NCBI GenBank assembly: GCA_964419605.1
Contig: CAYQQM010000003.1
Coordinates: forward strand, 42,549 to 106,548
DNA: 64,000 nucleotides
Reading direction: 5' to 3'
Source: JABFXX01 sp964419605
GTDB lineage: Bacteria > Myxococcota_A > Polyangia > Haliangiales > Haliangiaceae
Shown: positions 23,780 through 31,934 of the stretch, piece after piece
Numbering within the stretch: position 1 is the stretch's first letter
Layout of the letters: every line of letters starts with the position of its first letter
Translations under genes and position numbers: made by a program
The notes under the pieces: model-generated
Told to the model about the DNA's origin: nothing
Seen by the model: the letters and a program-made list of their open reading frames with translations, nothing else
The model's database searches: none

Positions 23780-24232
23780 CTAGAACAACTTGCGCGAATC
23801 TACGAGGATCGTCACAGGGCCGTCATTGACGAGCTCTACCTGCATATGGGCGCCAAATTCGCCCGTCTCGACGCGGGATACTCCGAGCTCCCGCAGAACA
23901 GTCACCAGGCGTTCGCACAGCAAAAGGGCGGGGGCCGGCTCTAGCGCACCGGTAAATGACGGGCGCCTCGACTGGCGAGCATCGCCGTAGAGCGTGAACT
24001 GTGAGATCACAAGAACTCCCCCCTGCACGTCGAGGACTGAGCGGTTCATTTTTCCCGCGTCGTCGGGAAAAATTCGCAAATGGGCGACCTTTTGGGCGAG
24101 ATAGTCCACATCCGGGGCGCTGTCGCCCGCACCAGCCCCCACCAACACGGCGAGCCCCGCGCCGATCGTCCCAACGACGGCGTCGTTGACACGGACGCTG
24201 GCCCGGCTCACTCGTTGAACCACTGCGCGCAT
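23780..24232 (-). CDS. dtd: D-aminoacyl-tRNA deacylase
   Basis: This 150-residue enzyme hydrolyses D-aminoacyl-tRNAs (and glycyl-tRNA-Ala) to prevent toxic mischarging in the cytoplasm. The N-terminus MRAVVQRVSRASVRV is typical of DTD. The two active-site motifs that form the cross-subunit catalytic pocket are visible: SQFTLYGD and NDGPVTILVDS (Gly-cisPro). The length matches the family. It lies 42 bp upstream of the MBL pair on the same strand and may be co-transcribed with it. Confidence 0.95.
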   Translation of the reverse strand: MRAVVQRVSRASVRVNDAVVGTIGAGLAVLVGAGAGDSAPDVDYLAQKVAHLRIFPDDAGKMNRSVLDVQGGVLVISQFTLYGDARQSRRPSFTGALEPAPALLLCERLVTVLRELGVSRVETGEFGAHMQVELVNDGPVTILVDSRKLF

Positions 24233-24347
24233 CGCGGTTACCTACCGCATTTTTGAATGTGGAAGGATCTTTAGGGCAACCCCCAGGCCGGGCGGAAGGT
24301 CGAAAATCTCGCCTTGCAGCCAATTTGTTATGCGAAAAGGGTCTAGG

Positions 24348-24842
24348 ATGCGCCCCGCGATGCGCCTTGCGGTTTGTTTCGTGCTCGTTGCTGCGTGGGG
24401 TTGCGGCAAGCAGATCGGCGACGAGTGTATTACCGGCGTCGACTGCGGCACCGATGGCACGCGGGTTTGCGACATGTCCCAGCGCGAGGGGTACTGCACG
24501 ATCCAAGGCTGCGACTACTCGACGTGCCCGGAAGAAGCAGCGTGCGTTCGCTTCTTCATGGGATCATTTGCCAATCGACCCTGCGACCCCGCGACCGAAA
24601 ACGTTTCGACCGACCAGTGCTCGTTGGACGAATTATGCACGCTCGCTGGACAATGTGTCCCTCGGAGCTCGGAAGTTCGTTACTGCATGAAACAGTGCGA
24701 CCAAACCAGCGACTGCCGAGGCGGCTACGAATGCCGAAACCTTTCGCTCATGAAAGCCCACGGTGGAGAGCCGGTGCTTGCTCCGGGCGAAGCCATCGAT
24801 GACACTTCGCCAAAATTCTGCGCAGCTGCGCCCGCGGGTTAG
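24348..24842 (+). CDS. Cysteine-rich lipoprotein of unknown function
   Basis: This protein of about 164 residues has a signal peptide ending in a lipobox (VAAWGC) and a mature part with about 15 cysteines. These occur in patterns such as CDYSTCPEEAAC and CMKQCDQTSDCRGGYEC, likely forming disulfides outside the cytoplasm. This resembles many myxobacterial secreted or surface lipoproteins with EGF-like or DUF-type Cys spacing, but no family could be named. The start is uncertain: ATG codons occur at 24330, 24348 and 24360, and the latter two give a reasonable signal peptide. It precedes the Rieske gene on the same strand. Confidence 0.65.
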   Translation: MRPAMRLAVCFVLVAAWGCGKQIGDECITGVDCGTDGTRVCDMSQREGYCTIQGCDYSTCPEEAACVRFFMGSFANRPCDPATENVSTDQCSLDELCTLAGQCVPRSSEVRYCMKQCDQTSDCRGGYECRNLSLMKAHGGEPVLAPGEAIDDTSPKFCAAAPAG

Positions 24843-24872
24843 TCGAACGCAGGCACCACACGGCGTTTTACC

Positions 24873-25187
24873 ATGGCGTTGCGCGTTAAGGTCTGCCGAG
24901 ACAGCGAGGTCGTCGACGGAGAGCTGCGAGCGTTTCGCGTGGCGGGCGTGACGTGGCCTGTCATCGTAACCATCATCGATGGAGCGGTCGTTGCATTTCC
25001 AGGTGTATGCCCACATGAGGATGTGGAGCTGTCGAGCGGCGAACTCGAAGACGGCGCGGTGATTTGTCCGGGCCACGGATACCACTTTGACCTTCGCACC
25101 GGTCGCTGCGAGCACGACCCCGATCTAACCCTCCGGCGATATCCGACGACCCAGATCGGCGATGAGATCTGGGTCGATCTGCTGTAG
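24873..25187 (+). CDS. Rieske [2Fe-2S] ferredoxin
   Basis: This 104-residue protein is one Rieske domain. The cluster ligands are Cys46 and His48 in CPHEDVEL and Cys65 and His68 in CPGHGYHFD. There is no signal or membrane segment, so it is a soluble electron carrier, possibly for an oxygenase or nitrite-reductase-type partner that is not nearby. The last codons and the TAG stop lie within an 18-bp sequence that is repeated after the AAA_14 gene at 26620. In the ancestral arrangement queC would have followed this gene after about 25 bp. Confidence 0.88.
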   Translation: MALRVKVCRDSEVVDGELRAFRVAGVTWPVIVTIIDGAVVAFPGVCPHEDVELSSGELEDGAVICPGHGYHFDLRTGRCEHDPDLTLRRYPTTQIGDEIWVDLL

Positions 25188-25194
25188 CCGATCT
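25177..25194 (+). repeat. Left direct repeat of accessory block 2
   Basis: ATCTGCTGTAGCCGATCT, spanning the stop codon of the Rieske gene, recurs perfectly at 26620-26637. The two copies bracket the AAA_14/DUF4143 gene. Confidence 0.8.
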
Positions 25195-25226
25195 GCTGCT
25201 TTCGCAGTTCTTTCATCGTCCCCCGA

Positions 25227-26435
25227 CTACTCCGCTAACCCTTCGCGGTATCTCGCTTCGCCGGGGGCCGCCGAGTTATCCGACGATGCGCGGAATGGCG
25301 ATCTGCCACGGCAAGATGTCCACTCCGTTAACGCGCCTAGGCGTATCGGCCGTGCAAAGGATGATCGGCTTGGCAGTGCCGTGATCCGCAGCAAGCCTCT
25401 TGAGCTTTGTACGACCACGGTACTCGGTGAATCTGTGGACTTGATCTCGACAAAGAGAGTGCGCTCACCTGCCTTTTCAACAACAAGGTCGACTTCGGCA
25501 TCGTCTTTTGTTCGCAAAAAGGAAAACCGTTGTCGGCGCTTTTTGATGGCCGATAAGTTGCGAATCTCGCCTATCGCCCATTGCTCAAAGGCATCTCCAT
25601 ACATGGATGTTCGTGGCTTGAGCATGACGTCCAACGTACCGGCAAGCGCTCGCGCAACACCTCCATCGAAAAAGAAAAACTTGGGATGACGAGCAAATCG
25701 CTTGCGAAAGGAGCTCTCAAAGGCCGGAAGCTTCTCCCCCATCAAGGTGTCCTCGAGAATTTGGTAAAACGCGTTTACGGTAGGTGCACTCGTTCCTACG
25801 TCGGACGCGATATTCGAAGCGTTGATAATCTGGCCGTTGCATTGTGCAGCGACTTCCAAAAAACGTTCGAACGGTTCGAGTTTGCGCACCGCTTGTTCGA
25901 TGGCGATCTCTTCCCGCAAGTACGTTTGCGCGTATGCGTCGAGATAGTCCTTTTTGTGGCGTGCGGACCGAATCGCCGTCAACGATGGCAACGAACCGAA
26001 CTGCAACACGTCGTGCAACGAAAACGCGTGCTGCCACTCCTGCCAGACCAACGGATACAGATCGAATCGCGACGCGCGTCCCGCCAATAGATTAACTCCG
26101 CCTCGACGCAGCTTCCGCGCGCTCGATCCGGACATGGCAAATTTGAACCGCCGGGTTTCGATGAGGCGATGAATCGAGTGAAGCAGCTGGGGGACTCGCT
26201 GAATTTCATCAATGACAATCCACTTCACCCGAGGTGGCAGCGCGGCCAGCGTCTCGTCAAACCGTTCTGGGCGAAGTCTCCATTCGCGCTCTAGTTTCGG
26301 TTCGAGCAGGTCAAACCACATCGTGGTCGGCCCTGCCGGCAGCGTTTCACGCAAGAAGGTACTTTTTCCCGTTCCACGTGCTCCGAACAGGAAAAAACTC
26401 CGCGCCTTCGGGATTCGGAGCAAGCGCTGAATCAT
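25227..26435 (-). pseudogene. AAA_14/DUF4143 ATPase with a C-terminal frameshift
   Basis: This protein of about 400 residues has an AAA+ domain with Walker A GARGTGKST and Walker B KWIVIDEIQ, followed by a DUF4143 domain that ends in a PD-(D/E)XK-like nuclease part (DDAEVDLVVE, LFVEIKSTD). The family is widespread on mobile and patchy DNA; its function is unclear. After VVVQS the frame becomes atypical. Shifting by one base near 25403-25405 restores a normal tail (KRLAADHG, AKPIILCTAD, VDILPWQIAIP) with a stop at 25276-25278. A single-base loss has therefore replaced the last 43 or so residues with an unrelated tail. The core motifs remain intact, so activity may survive. Confidence 0.85.
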
Positions 26436-26619
26436 GGTTTAAAATTGTACGCCATTTTTAAAGTATGTGTCGGACGGAGACCCGGTGGGCGAGCCGCAGC
26501 GACTTGGGCTTGCCTCCGATTCGGCTGCCAGATGTAGGCCGGAGAGTGGCCCTACGATGCCGAAACCTCATTCGGGCTGCCGGACTTGTGGGGGACGGCG
26601 GATTGGAACGACTACTCGT

Positions 26620-26637
26620 ATCTGCTGTAGCCGATCT
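26620..26637 (+). repeat. Right direct repeat of accessory block 2
   Basis: This is the perfect 18-bp partner of 25177-25194. It lies about 20 bases before the queC start. Between the AAA_14 gene and this repeat, 26436-26619 holds an AT-rich stretch followed by about 150 bp with no recognisable gene. Confidence 0.8.
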
Positions 26638-26656
26638 ATACGCGCAGGTGCTACGG

Positions 26657-27337
26657 ATGCTTATGACCGCTGCGGTGGTGTTGCTTTCCGGTGGCCTAGA
26701 TTCGACTACCGCACTGGCCGTGGCCAGCGCGGCTGGCCATGACTGCTACGCGCTGACCGTGAAATACGGTCAACTTCACGACGTAGAGCTCGAAGCAGCG
26801 CGTCGCGTGGCCACGCGAGCCCGGGTGCGCGAGCATCGCGTGATCGAAGTTGATTTGGCGCCCCTCGCCGCCTCCGCGCTAACTCGGCGCGATATCGCTG
26901 TGCCCAAGGATCGTGCGCTGGCCGAAATTGGAACCGCCGGGGATGTACCACCGACGTACGTTCCCGCGCGCAATACCGTATTGCTAGCACTCGGGTTGGC
27001 CTGGGCGGAATCGCTCGGCGCCAAGGACCTCTTCGTTGGTGTAAATGTTCTCGACGCAAGTGGCTATCCCGATTGTCGACCCGAGTTCATTCGGGCGTTC
27101 GAGGCGTTGGCGCAGGTAGCCACCCGGTCGGGGGGCTTTCGCGTTCACGCACCCCTGATCGAGCTCACCAAGGCCGAAATCATCCAGCTCGGCACGCGGC
27201 TCGGAGTGGACTTCAGCCTTACCCATTCCTGTTACGACCCTGAGCGGAGCGCCGCCTGCGGTCGCTGCGACGCCTGCGCACTGCGCAAAAAGGGATTCGC
27301 CGAAGCGGGTTTGTCGGATCCGACCCGGTACGGCTAA
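26657..27337 (+). CDS. queC: 7-cyano-7-deazaguanine synthase QueC
   Basis: This enzyme of about 226 residues converts 7-carboxy-7-deazaguanine to preQ0 with ATP and ammonia, in queuosine biosynthesis. The PP-loop SGGLDSTT is at the N-terminus, the substrate segment YVPARNTVLL is in the middle, and a four-cysteine zinc site (CYDPERSAACGRCDAC) is near the end. ATG codons at 26657 and 26663 are both possible starts; the upstream open frame to 26465 lies in the accessory block. No other queuosine genes are in the window, and no preQ1-type riboswitch was seen. Confidence 0.95.
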   Translation: MLMTAAVVLLSGGLDSTTALAVASAAGHDCYALTVKYGQLHDVELEAARRVATRARVREHRVIEVDLAPLAASALTRRDIAVPKDRALAEIGTAGDVPPTYVPARNTVLLALGLAWAESLGAKDLFVGVNVLDASGYPDCRPEFIRAFEALAQVATRSGGFRVHAPLIELTKAEIIQLGTRLGVDFSLTHSCYDPERSAACGRCDACALRKKGFAEAGLSDPTRYG

Positions 27338-27386
27338 GAGCAGGTGTCGCGATTTCTCGCGCGTTCTCCCCGCGTTTACGCGTAGT

Positions 27387-28490
27387 ATGCGCGCCATGAG
27401 ACTTGGCACGTTGCTGGTGCGCAATGCGGCGATCGGCTTGTCACAAATCGAAGCGGCACTGCGCAATCAAGTGCTGTACGGCGGTCGGATCGGCACGAAT
27501 CTCGTCGAGCTCGGATATCTCGACATCGAACTGTTGTCGACGTACTTGGCAGATCAATCCGGTGTGCCCGCCGCTTCGCCTACCTTACTCGAAGACGCGG
27601 ACCGGCCCTTGTTGGAGCGTCTCGGTAGCGGAGATGCGCATCGATTTGGTGCAGTGCCGATCGGTCACCTCGATCGCGAAACCGCGGTCGTGGCCATGGT
27701 CGATCCAGGCGATGGGGCCGCAGTAGACGCTGTTAGCGCAAGACTTGGAACAGCAGTGACTCCCTACATCGTCCCGGAGCTTCGGGCGGCCTACTACCTG
27801 GAGAAGCACTTTGGCACACCGCGTGAAGCCCGGTTTCTGCGCGTTGCTCGCCCTGACTCGCCAGCGCCTGGTGCAGAAGAGCGGCGACGGGCCCAGCCTG
27901 CCGGAGGAATCGCAACCCCGCCCGTGCTGACCATCGAGCCTCGCCGGCGACGCCCCTCGGCCACAGCGGTGTCACAGTCGGTGCCCACGGCACTGATGTT
28001 TGGAACCGCCCGCGAGCGGATTGAGTCCGCAACAAGCAGGGAGCAGATCGCCGACACATTCGCCACCTACGCAAAAGGCCGCTGCGACACTCTAGTGTTG
28101 CTCGTGCCGCGGGAGCGCAATGCGGTGGGATGGCGGGGATACGTAGCTCCCCCCATGCAGCTTGGTACCCCTCTCGCGGAGTTGAGCCTCCCTCTCGGGG
28201 GCTCTTCCGCGCTGCAGGTCGCCCACGATACCGGACAGGCTTACATCGGCGCGCCGCCCTCGCCGGCTACTCCAGTGGAATCTCGACTATGGGCAGCTCT
28301 GGGGGCCAATCCACCCCCCACCGACGTCGTGGTCATCCCCATTGTCGTCAAACATCAGGCGGTCAATCTCGTTTATGCCCACCAGGCCCATGGTTGCTTG
28401 CCCGACACGATCGTGGCCGAACTCCAGGAATTGGCCGAATGTGCGCAAGCTACCTACCTCAAACTCATGCGACAGCGCTGGGAATCCTGA
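27387..28490 (+). CDS. GspE/MshE N-domain-like protein with a C-terminal GAF-like region
   Basis: This protein of up to 367 residues begins with MRLGTLLVRNAAIGLSQIEA and YGGRIGTNLVELGYLDIELL, matching the GspE/MshE N-terminal domain that in related proteins binds c-di-GMP or contacts the secretion machinery. The ATPase domain of GspE is absent. After a Pro/Arg-rich linker (about 155-205), the C-terminal part (DTLVLLVPRERNAVGW, VVIPIVVKHQAVNLVYA) looks GAF-like. Such stand-alone proteins are frequent in myxobacteria, but their role is not established. Starts at 27387 and 27396 are both possible. Confidence 0.6.
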   Translation: MRAMRLGTLLVRNAAIGLSQIEAALRNQVLYGGRIGTNLVELGYLDIELLSTYLADQSGVPAASPTLLEDADRPLLERLGSGDAHRFGAVPIGHLDRETAVVAMVDPGDGAAVDAVSARLGTAVTPYIVPELRAAYYLEKHFGTPREARFLRVARPDSPAPGAEERRRAQPAGGIATPPVLTIEPRRRRPSATAVSQSVPTALMFGTARERIESATSREQIADTFATYAKGRCDTLVLLVPRERNAVGWRGYVAPPMQLGTPLAELSLPLGGSSALQVAHDTGQAYIGAPPSPATPVESRLWAALGANPPPTDVVVIPIVVKHQAVNLVYAHQAHGCLPDTIVAELQELAECAQATYLKLMRQRWES

Positions 28491-28595
28491 GCTATTATCT
28501 ACATAAGATGCTGTTTTTAAACAATAAAATACCAGCCTAAGGATCCCGAGCTTCAGAACTTGCTTCGGGGGCCGCAACGCGGGAAAGTTGGCTTC

Positions 28596-28703
28596 GTGAC
28601 GCAACGTTTAACCCTCCGTGCTTACCCCTCCATCGGTCCGCGCACCTTTGCCGCGGCCCTTGCAGCCCTGTCGATGGCTGTGATCGCGCACTTCTTTATC
28701 TGA
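28596..28703 (+). CDS. Possible small membrane protein, 35 residues
   Basis: A GTG-initiated frame encodes a basic N-terminus followed by a single hydrophobic helix (TFAAALAALSMAVIAHFF) and a TGA stop. A weak GGGAAAG-like ribosome site precedes it by about 9 bases. It fills an otherwise empty gap of about 230 bp. The evidence is limited to topology, so it may be a chance frame. Confidence 0.3.
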   Translation: MTQRLTLRAYPSIGPRTFAAALAALSMAVIAHFFI

Positions 28704-28722
28704 GACCCAGCCCTAGCCTAGC

Positions 28723-29127
28723 CTAGACCGATCTAGAGGAATAGGTGGACCAGTCGCCGCTCTCGATCCGCTGAGCGCGCCTTGTGATTCCGGGATCGCT
28801 GAGCACGTAGATCCAGGCCGACATGTGCACTCCGGAGTTCAGCACGGCGTTGCACGGGATCCGCGTAAATTCATCGCCTTCGTATGCGTCGAGGCGCTCG
28901 AGCGTCGTCGCAACGTCGGCGAGCCATACGACCTCGCCGACCACCACGCCAACGCCTTGCACGACTCCTGGATATCCGTCCGGGAAAACCCACAGTGCGC
29001 CTGAGGTCGTCGCAGCAACCGAACGCACCACACTCGGCGTTAGCAGCGAGCGCGCGGACTGGCCCTCGCGAAGTGTGCCGTAAACAAACAATCGATCGCC
29101 GACGGACTCAGAGCGTAGATGCTTCAT
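28723..29127 (-). CDS. Gamma-glutamylcyclotransferase-like protein
   Basis: This 134-residue protein fits the AIG2/GGCT-like fold. The substrate-binding loop is FVYGTLREGQ near the N-terminus, and the catalytic-type Glu lies in LDAYEGDEFTR. Members act on gamma-glutamyl compounds or have unassigned roles. The ATG at 29127 (MKHLRSE) was chosen because it precedes the YGTL loop; the frame extends upstream into cobT without similarity. It follows cobT on the same strand after only four bases and may share its transcript, though no link to B12 metabolism is known. Confidence 0.75.
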   Translation of the reverse strand: MKHLRSESVGDRLFVYGTLREGQSARSLLTPSVVRSVAATTSGALWVFPDGYPGVVQGVGVVVGEVVWLADVATTLERLDAYEGDEFTRIPCNAVLNSGVHMSAWIYVLSDPGITRRAQRIESGDWSTYSSRSV

Positions 29128-29131
29128 ACCT

Positions 29132-30067
29132 TTACTCCTGAAGGAGCGATGCCACCTGGTCCGCGAACGGAAGTACCATAGCGGCTCCCGTGCCATCGCC
29201 GCGGCCAAGGCCCACATCGAACATGGGCTGGAGGCCCAGATGGGCGAGCATACCGGGCATCGGCTCGCTGCCCCTGTGGCTGGCGATGAGATAGCCAGCT
29301 ACAGCCGGGGTAATCGCGAACGCTATCACGGCGCCTGATCCTGTTCCGTAACTATCTATGATAACTGGAATATTCATCGAGGCTGAGCCGAGCATTAGCC
29401 CGGCCAGAACCCCGGTTTGGGGGCCGCAAAAGTTCGCTAAGAGTTCCGCTCCCGTCGCGCGGGCTTGAGAATTCATCGCCCGAAACAGCGCCGCTGCTAC
29501 GTCGTAACTGCCTTCGCCGATAGAGCCCACCGATAGCAGGGCAACACCCTGCTCCGAAAGGCTAACCGCCAGGGCGATTCCAGCCTCGAGCGCACCCCAT
29601 GCTTGCTCGATAGTCATCGCGGACCCATATTCCCAATTGCCGCTCAGCGTTCCTCCCACTGCGATCGCAGAAGTCGGGAAATGTGCGGGCTGGGCGACCC
29701 CACCTTCGACCAGGACGATCGGGGTGTCGGTCGTGCGCGCGACGCGGGACAGTCCGGCAGTCCCCGAGGCCATCTCGCGCGCCGCAACGACCGTGGGATG
29801 CTGCGGGCCCTCGGCCTCGACGGGCGCGACGCGGCCATGGTCTCCTGCCACCACCACGGCGAGCCGAGGTTTCGCTCTAGGGCGGGCTGAATGTTGGGCT
29901 CCAGCCAGCCGTGCGGCCAGCCGCTCGAGGGTGGACGCAGGCTGCGCCGAGCCGAGAATTCTCGCGATGCGCTCCTCAGCAGCTCGAGCGTGGGCTGAGG
30001 AAGATGGGGCAATCGAAGTCGACACATGGTTCACAATCGGGCTTTGATTCCCGTCGAATGCGGTCAT
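29132..30067 (-). CDS. cobT: Nicotinate-nucleotide-dimethylbenzimidazole phosphoribosyltransferase
   Basis: This 311-residue protein matches CobT, which makes alpha-ribazole phosphate for the lower ligand of cobalamin. Family segments include VVVAGDHGRV, LVEGGVAQ-like, LLSVGSIGEGS, SYGTGSGAVIAFAITP and the C-terminal GLGRGDGTGAAMVLPFADQV. In the well-studied enzyme the last of these carries the catalytic Glu (LGEGTGAA); here the equivalent position is Asp. The start at 30067 overlaps the permease stop by four bases (ATGA). The frame extends upstream to 30853, but that is a shadow of the permease gene. The three-gene operon suggests cobamide salvage or remodelling. Confidence 0.88.
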   Translation of the reverse strand: MTAFDGNQSPIVNHVSTSIAPSSSAHARAAEERIARILGSAQPASTLERLAARLAGAQHSARPRAKPRLAVVVAGDHGRVAPVEAEGPQHPTVVAAREMASGTAGLSRVARTTDTPIVLVEGGVAQPAHFPTSAIAVGGTLSGNWEYGSAMTIEQAWGALEAGIALAVSLSEQGVALLSVGSIGEGSYDVAAALFRAMNSQARATGAELLANFCGPQTGVLAGLMLGSASMNIPVIIDSYGTGSGAVIAFAITPAVAGYLIASHRGSEPMPGMLAHLGLQPMFDVGLGRGDGTGAAMVLPFADQVASLLQE

Positions 30068-31119
30068 GAGTGCACCCAGCCTCGTCGTTTGTGCGCCAGG
30101 AGAATCGCAAAGAAAAACGGCACGCCGAGAACCGCGGTCACTGCGCCCGTGGGGAGATGGTTGAGCGGAATCGCGGTGCGGGCGACCGTATCGCAGAACA
30201 CAAGAACCATTCCGCCGCACAGCATCGATGCAGGAATGAGAGCGCGGTGGTCGGGCCCAATGATCGCCCTCAGCGCGTGCGGCACGACCAGACCGACAAA
30301 GCCGATCGGGCCTACCACGGCGATTGCGCTGCCCACGAGTAGTGAAGCAACGCAGAACAGCACGACCTCGGTTCTGCCAACGTTCACTCCGACCGAGGCC
30401 GCCGCTTCCGAACCTGCGGCGAGGGCGTTCATTTCTCGGGCGTACACCAACAACACCAGGAGGCAGATGATGACGGGCCCCAACGCGTACAATGCCCACG
30501 CCAAGCGCACCGAATCCAGCCCTCCCATCATCCAGCTCAGCATGTGTTCGACGTCGGAAAAATCGCTGGTGTACTGAACCAAAACCGTGATCGACGAGCA
30601 GAACATCGAGATGGCCACCCCGGCTAGGATCAGCGTCGCTTGGGGTAGGTTCCCGCCAACCTGAGCCAAACGCCAGATCGCAAGCATCGTCGCAACGGCT
30701 CCCACCAAAGCCGCACCTCCAATGGCGCCGTGACCGAATGCGCGCTCCGCTCCAATGCGGATCGCGATCACGGCGCAGAGGGACGATCCGGACGAAATCC
30801 CCAGCGTAAATGGCTCCGCAAGCGGATTTCGCAACAGCGCTTGCAGCGCGCACCCAGCGCCCGCCAACGCCGCCCCGCTAACAAGTGCAGCAACGACCCG
30901 GGGGATCCGGAGTGCCAGGATCTGGTGATCCAATGACGCCGGGTCGAATGCAGCCGCGCCGAGGAGTTCGAGATGCCAGCCGCTGCGGTCGGAAGCAACG
31001 CCGATAAGCGGCGCTACCGCGCCGATGACCATACACGCGATCATGCAGCCGCCGGTTACAAGGGCGAAGCGGCCGCGGGTCAAGCGCCGCGAAGCCCCAC
31101 CGACGAGAAATCCAGTCAT
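30064..31119 (-). CDS. btuC: FecCD-family ABC permease, probably cobalamin (BtuC-like)
   Basis: This 351-residue permease has about ten transmembrane helices and FecCD-family motifs: LRIPRVVAALVSGAALAGAGCALQ, RNPLAEPFTLGISSGSSL, MLSWMMGGL and GPIGFVGLVVPHALR with the L-loop that contacts the ATPase. The family carries B12, heme and siderophores. The overlap with cobT on one side and the ATPase on the other makes cobalamin the likely substrate. No periplasmic binding protein (BtuF) is encoded beside it, so one must come from elsewhere. Confidence 0.85.
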   Translation of the reverse strand: MTGFLVGGASRRLTRGRFALVTGGCMIACMVIGAVAPLIGVASDRSGWHLELLGAAAFDPASLDHQILALRIPRVVAALVSGAALAGAGCALQALLRNPLAEPFTLGISSGSSLCAVIAIRIGAERAFGHGAIGGAALVGAVATMLAIWRLAQVGGNLPQATLILAGVAISMFCSSITVLVQYTSDFSDVEHMLSWMMGGLDSVRLAWALYALGPVIICLLVLLVYAREMNALAAGSEAAASVGVNVGRTEVVLFCVASLLVGSAIAVVGPIGFVGLVVPHALRAIIGPDHRALIPASMLCGGMVLVFCDTVARTAIPLNHLPTGAVTAVLGVPFFFAILLAHKRRGWVHS

Positions 31120-31880
31120 TGCGGCACCGCGTAACGTTGTCCCGTGGGCAGTGCGCCGATATGAATGCTCAAGCCAAACGCACTGTGCGTCGCGGGCGAT
31201 GCAAGGACGTCAGCCGGCGCACCCACCGCTACGAGTGTACCGCCGGCGAGAAGCCACATTTCGCCTCCGTAGCGCAGCGCTAGATCGAGGTCGTGGGTCA
31301 CGACGACCGCGGCTCCACCGGCATCGCAGTGCGTACGCAACATCGTGAAAACCGCGCGGGCGTGAATCGGGTCGAGCCCAGCGGTCGGCTCATCCAGGAG
31401 CAGGCAGCGCGCACCCTGGCATAGGGCCTGCGCCAACAGAACACGTTTTGCCTCTCCACCCGAAAGCCTATCGAACCGGCGCGGCGCCAGCTCGGCAACG
31501 TCGCACGCCGCCATCGCAGCACTTGTGGCGTCGAGATCGATTTGCGACGCGATTCCTAGTCCGCGCTGCCGTGCGTACCGCCCGAGCAGCACAACCTCCT
31601 CGACGGAAAACGGAAATGCGAGCTCGTAGCGCTGCGCGAGGTAGGCAAGGTCCCGAGCGACTACACGCCGAGCCGCCCGGGCCGGGTCCAACCCAAAACA
31701 CCGCACGGTTCCGGAGTGCGGCACGACCAATCCGGCCATGGCCCGTAGAAGCGTGGTCTTTCCCGCACCGTTAGGGCCAATCATTACGACGAACTGGCCG
31801 GGAGCGACCGTTGCGCTCACGCCGCGTACGATATCTCGGCTCCCCAGAGAGACGCAGACTTCTGTTAACCCCAGCCACAT
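31116..31880 (-). CDS. btuD: ABC transporter ATPase, probably cobalamin (BtuD-like)
   Basis: This 254-residue ATPase has Walker A GPNGAGKTT, Q-loop YLAQRYELAFPFSVEEVVLLGR, signature LSGGEAKRVLLAQAL, Walker B CLLLDEPTAGLDP and H-loop VVTHDLDLAL. Sequence and spacing fit the FepC/BtuD branch. It is the first gene of the operon btuD-btuC-cobT, overlapping the permease by four bases. Only 54 bp separate it from the divergent regulator at 31935, too short for a complete cobalamin riboswitch; a short TTGCCACTTGG on the minus strand there recalls a B12 box but is not enough to call one. Confidence 0.88.
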   Translation of the reverse strand: MWLGLTEVCVSLGSRDIVRGVSATVAPGQFVVMIGPNGAGKTTLLRAMAGLVVPHSGTVRCFGLDPARAARRVVARDLAYLAQRYELAFPFSVEEVVLLGRYARQRGLGIASQIDLDATSAAMAACDVAELAPRRFDRLSGGEAKRVLLAQALCQGARCLLLDEPTAGLDPIHARAVFTMLRTHCDAGGAAVVVTHDLDLALRYGGEMWLLAGGTLVAVGAPADVLASPATHSAFGLSIHIGALPTGQRYAVPQ

Positions 31881-31934
31881 CGAACGTTCTTACCAAGTGG
31901 CAACGCCCGCGGAAACGCGGTACGCCATAGAGAC

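Noticed and set aside
26436..26656. preQ1 riboswitch upstream of queC.
   Set aside because: No compact preQ1 aptamer pattern was seen, and most of this region belongs to the inserted block.
29132..30853. A 573-codon frame extending cobT upstream.
   Set aside because: The N-terminal 260 residues are low-complexity Arg/Gly/Ser translation opposite in phase to the permease gene. CobT starts at 30067 with a four-base overlap.
31881..31934. Possible cobalamin riboswitch before the btuDC-cobT operon.
   Set aside because: The gap is only 54 bp, and apart from TTGCCACTTGG, which is like a partial B12 box, none of the conserved riboswitch core could be found.
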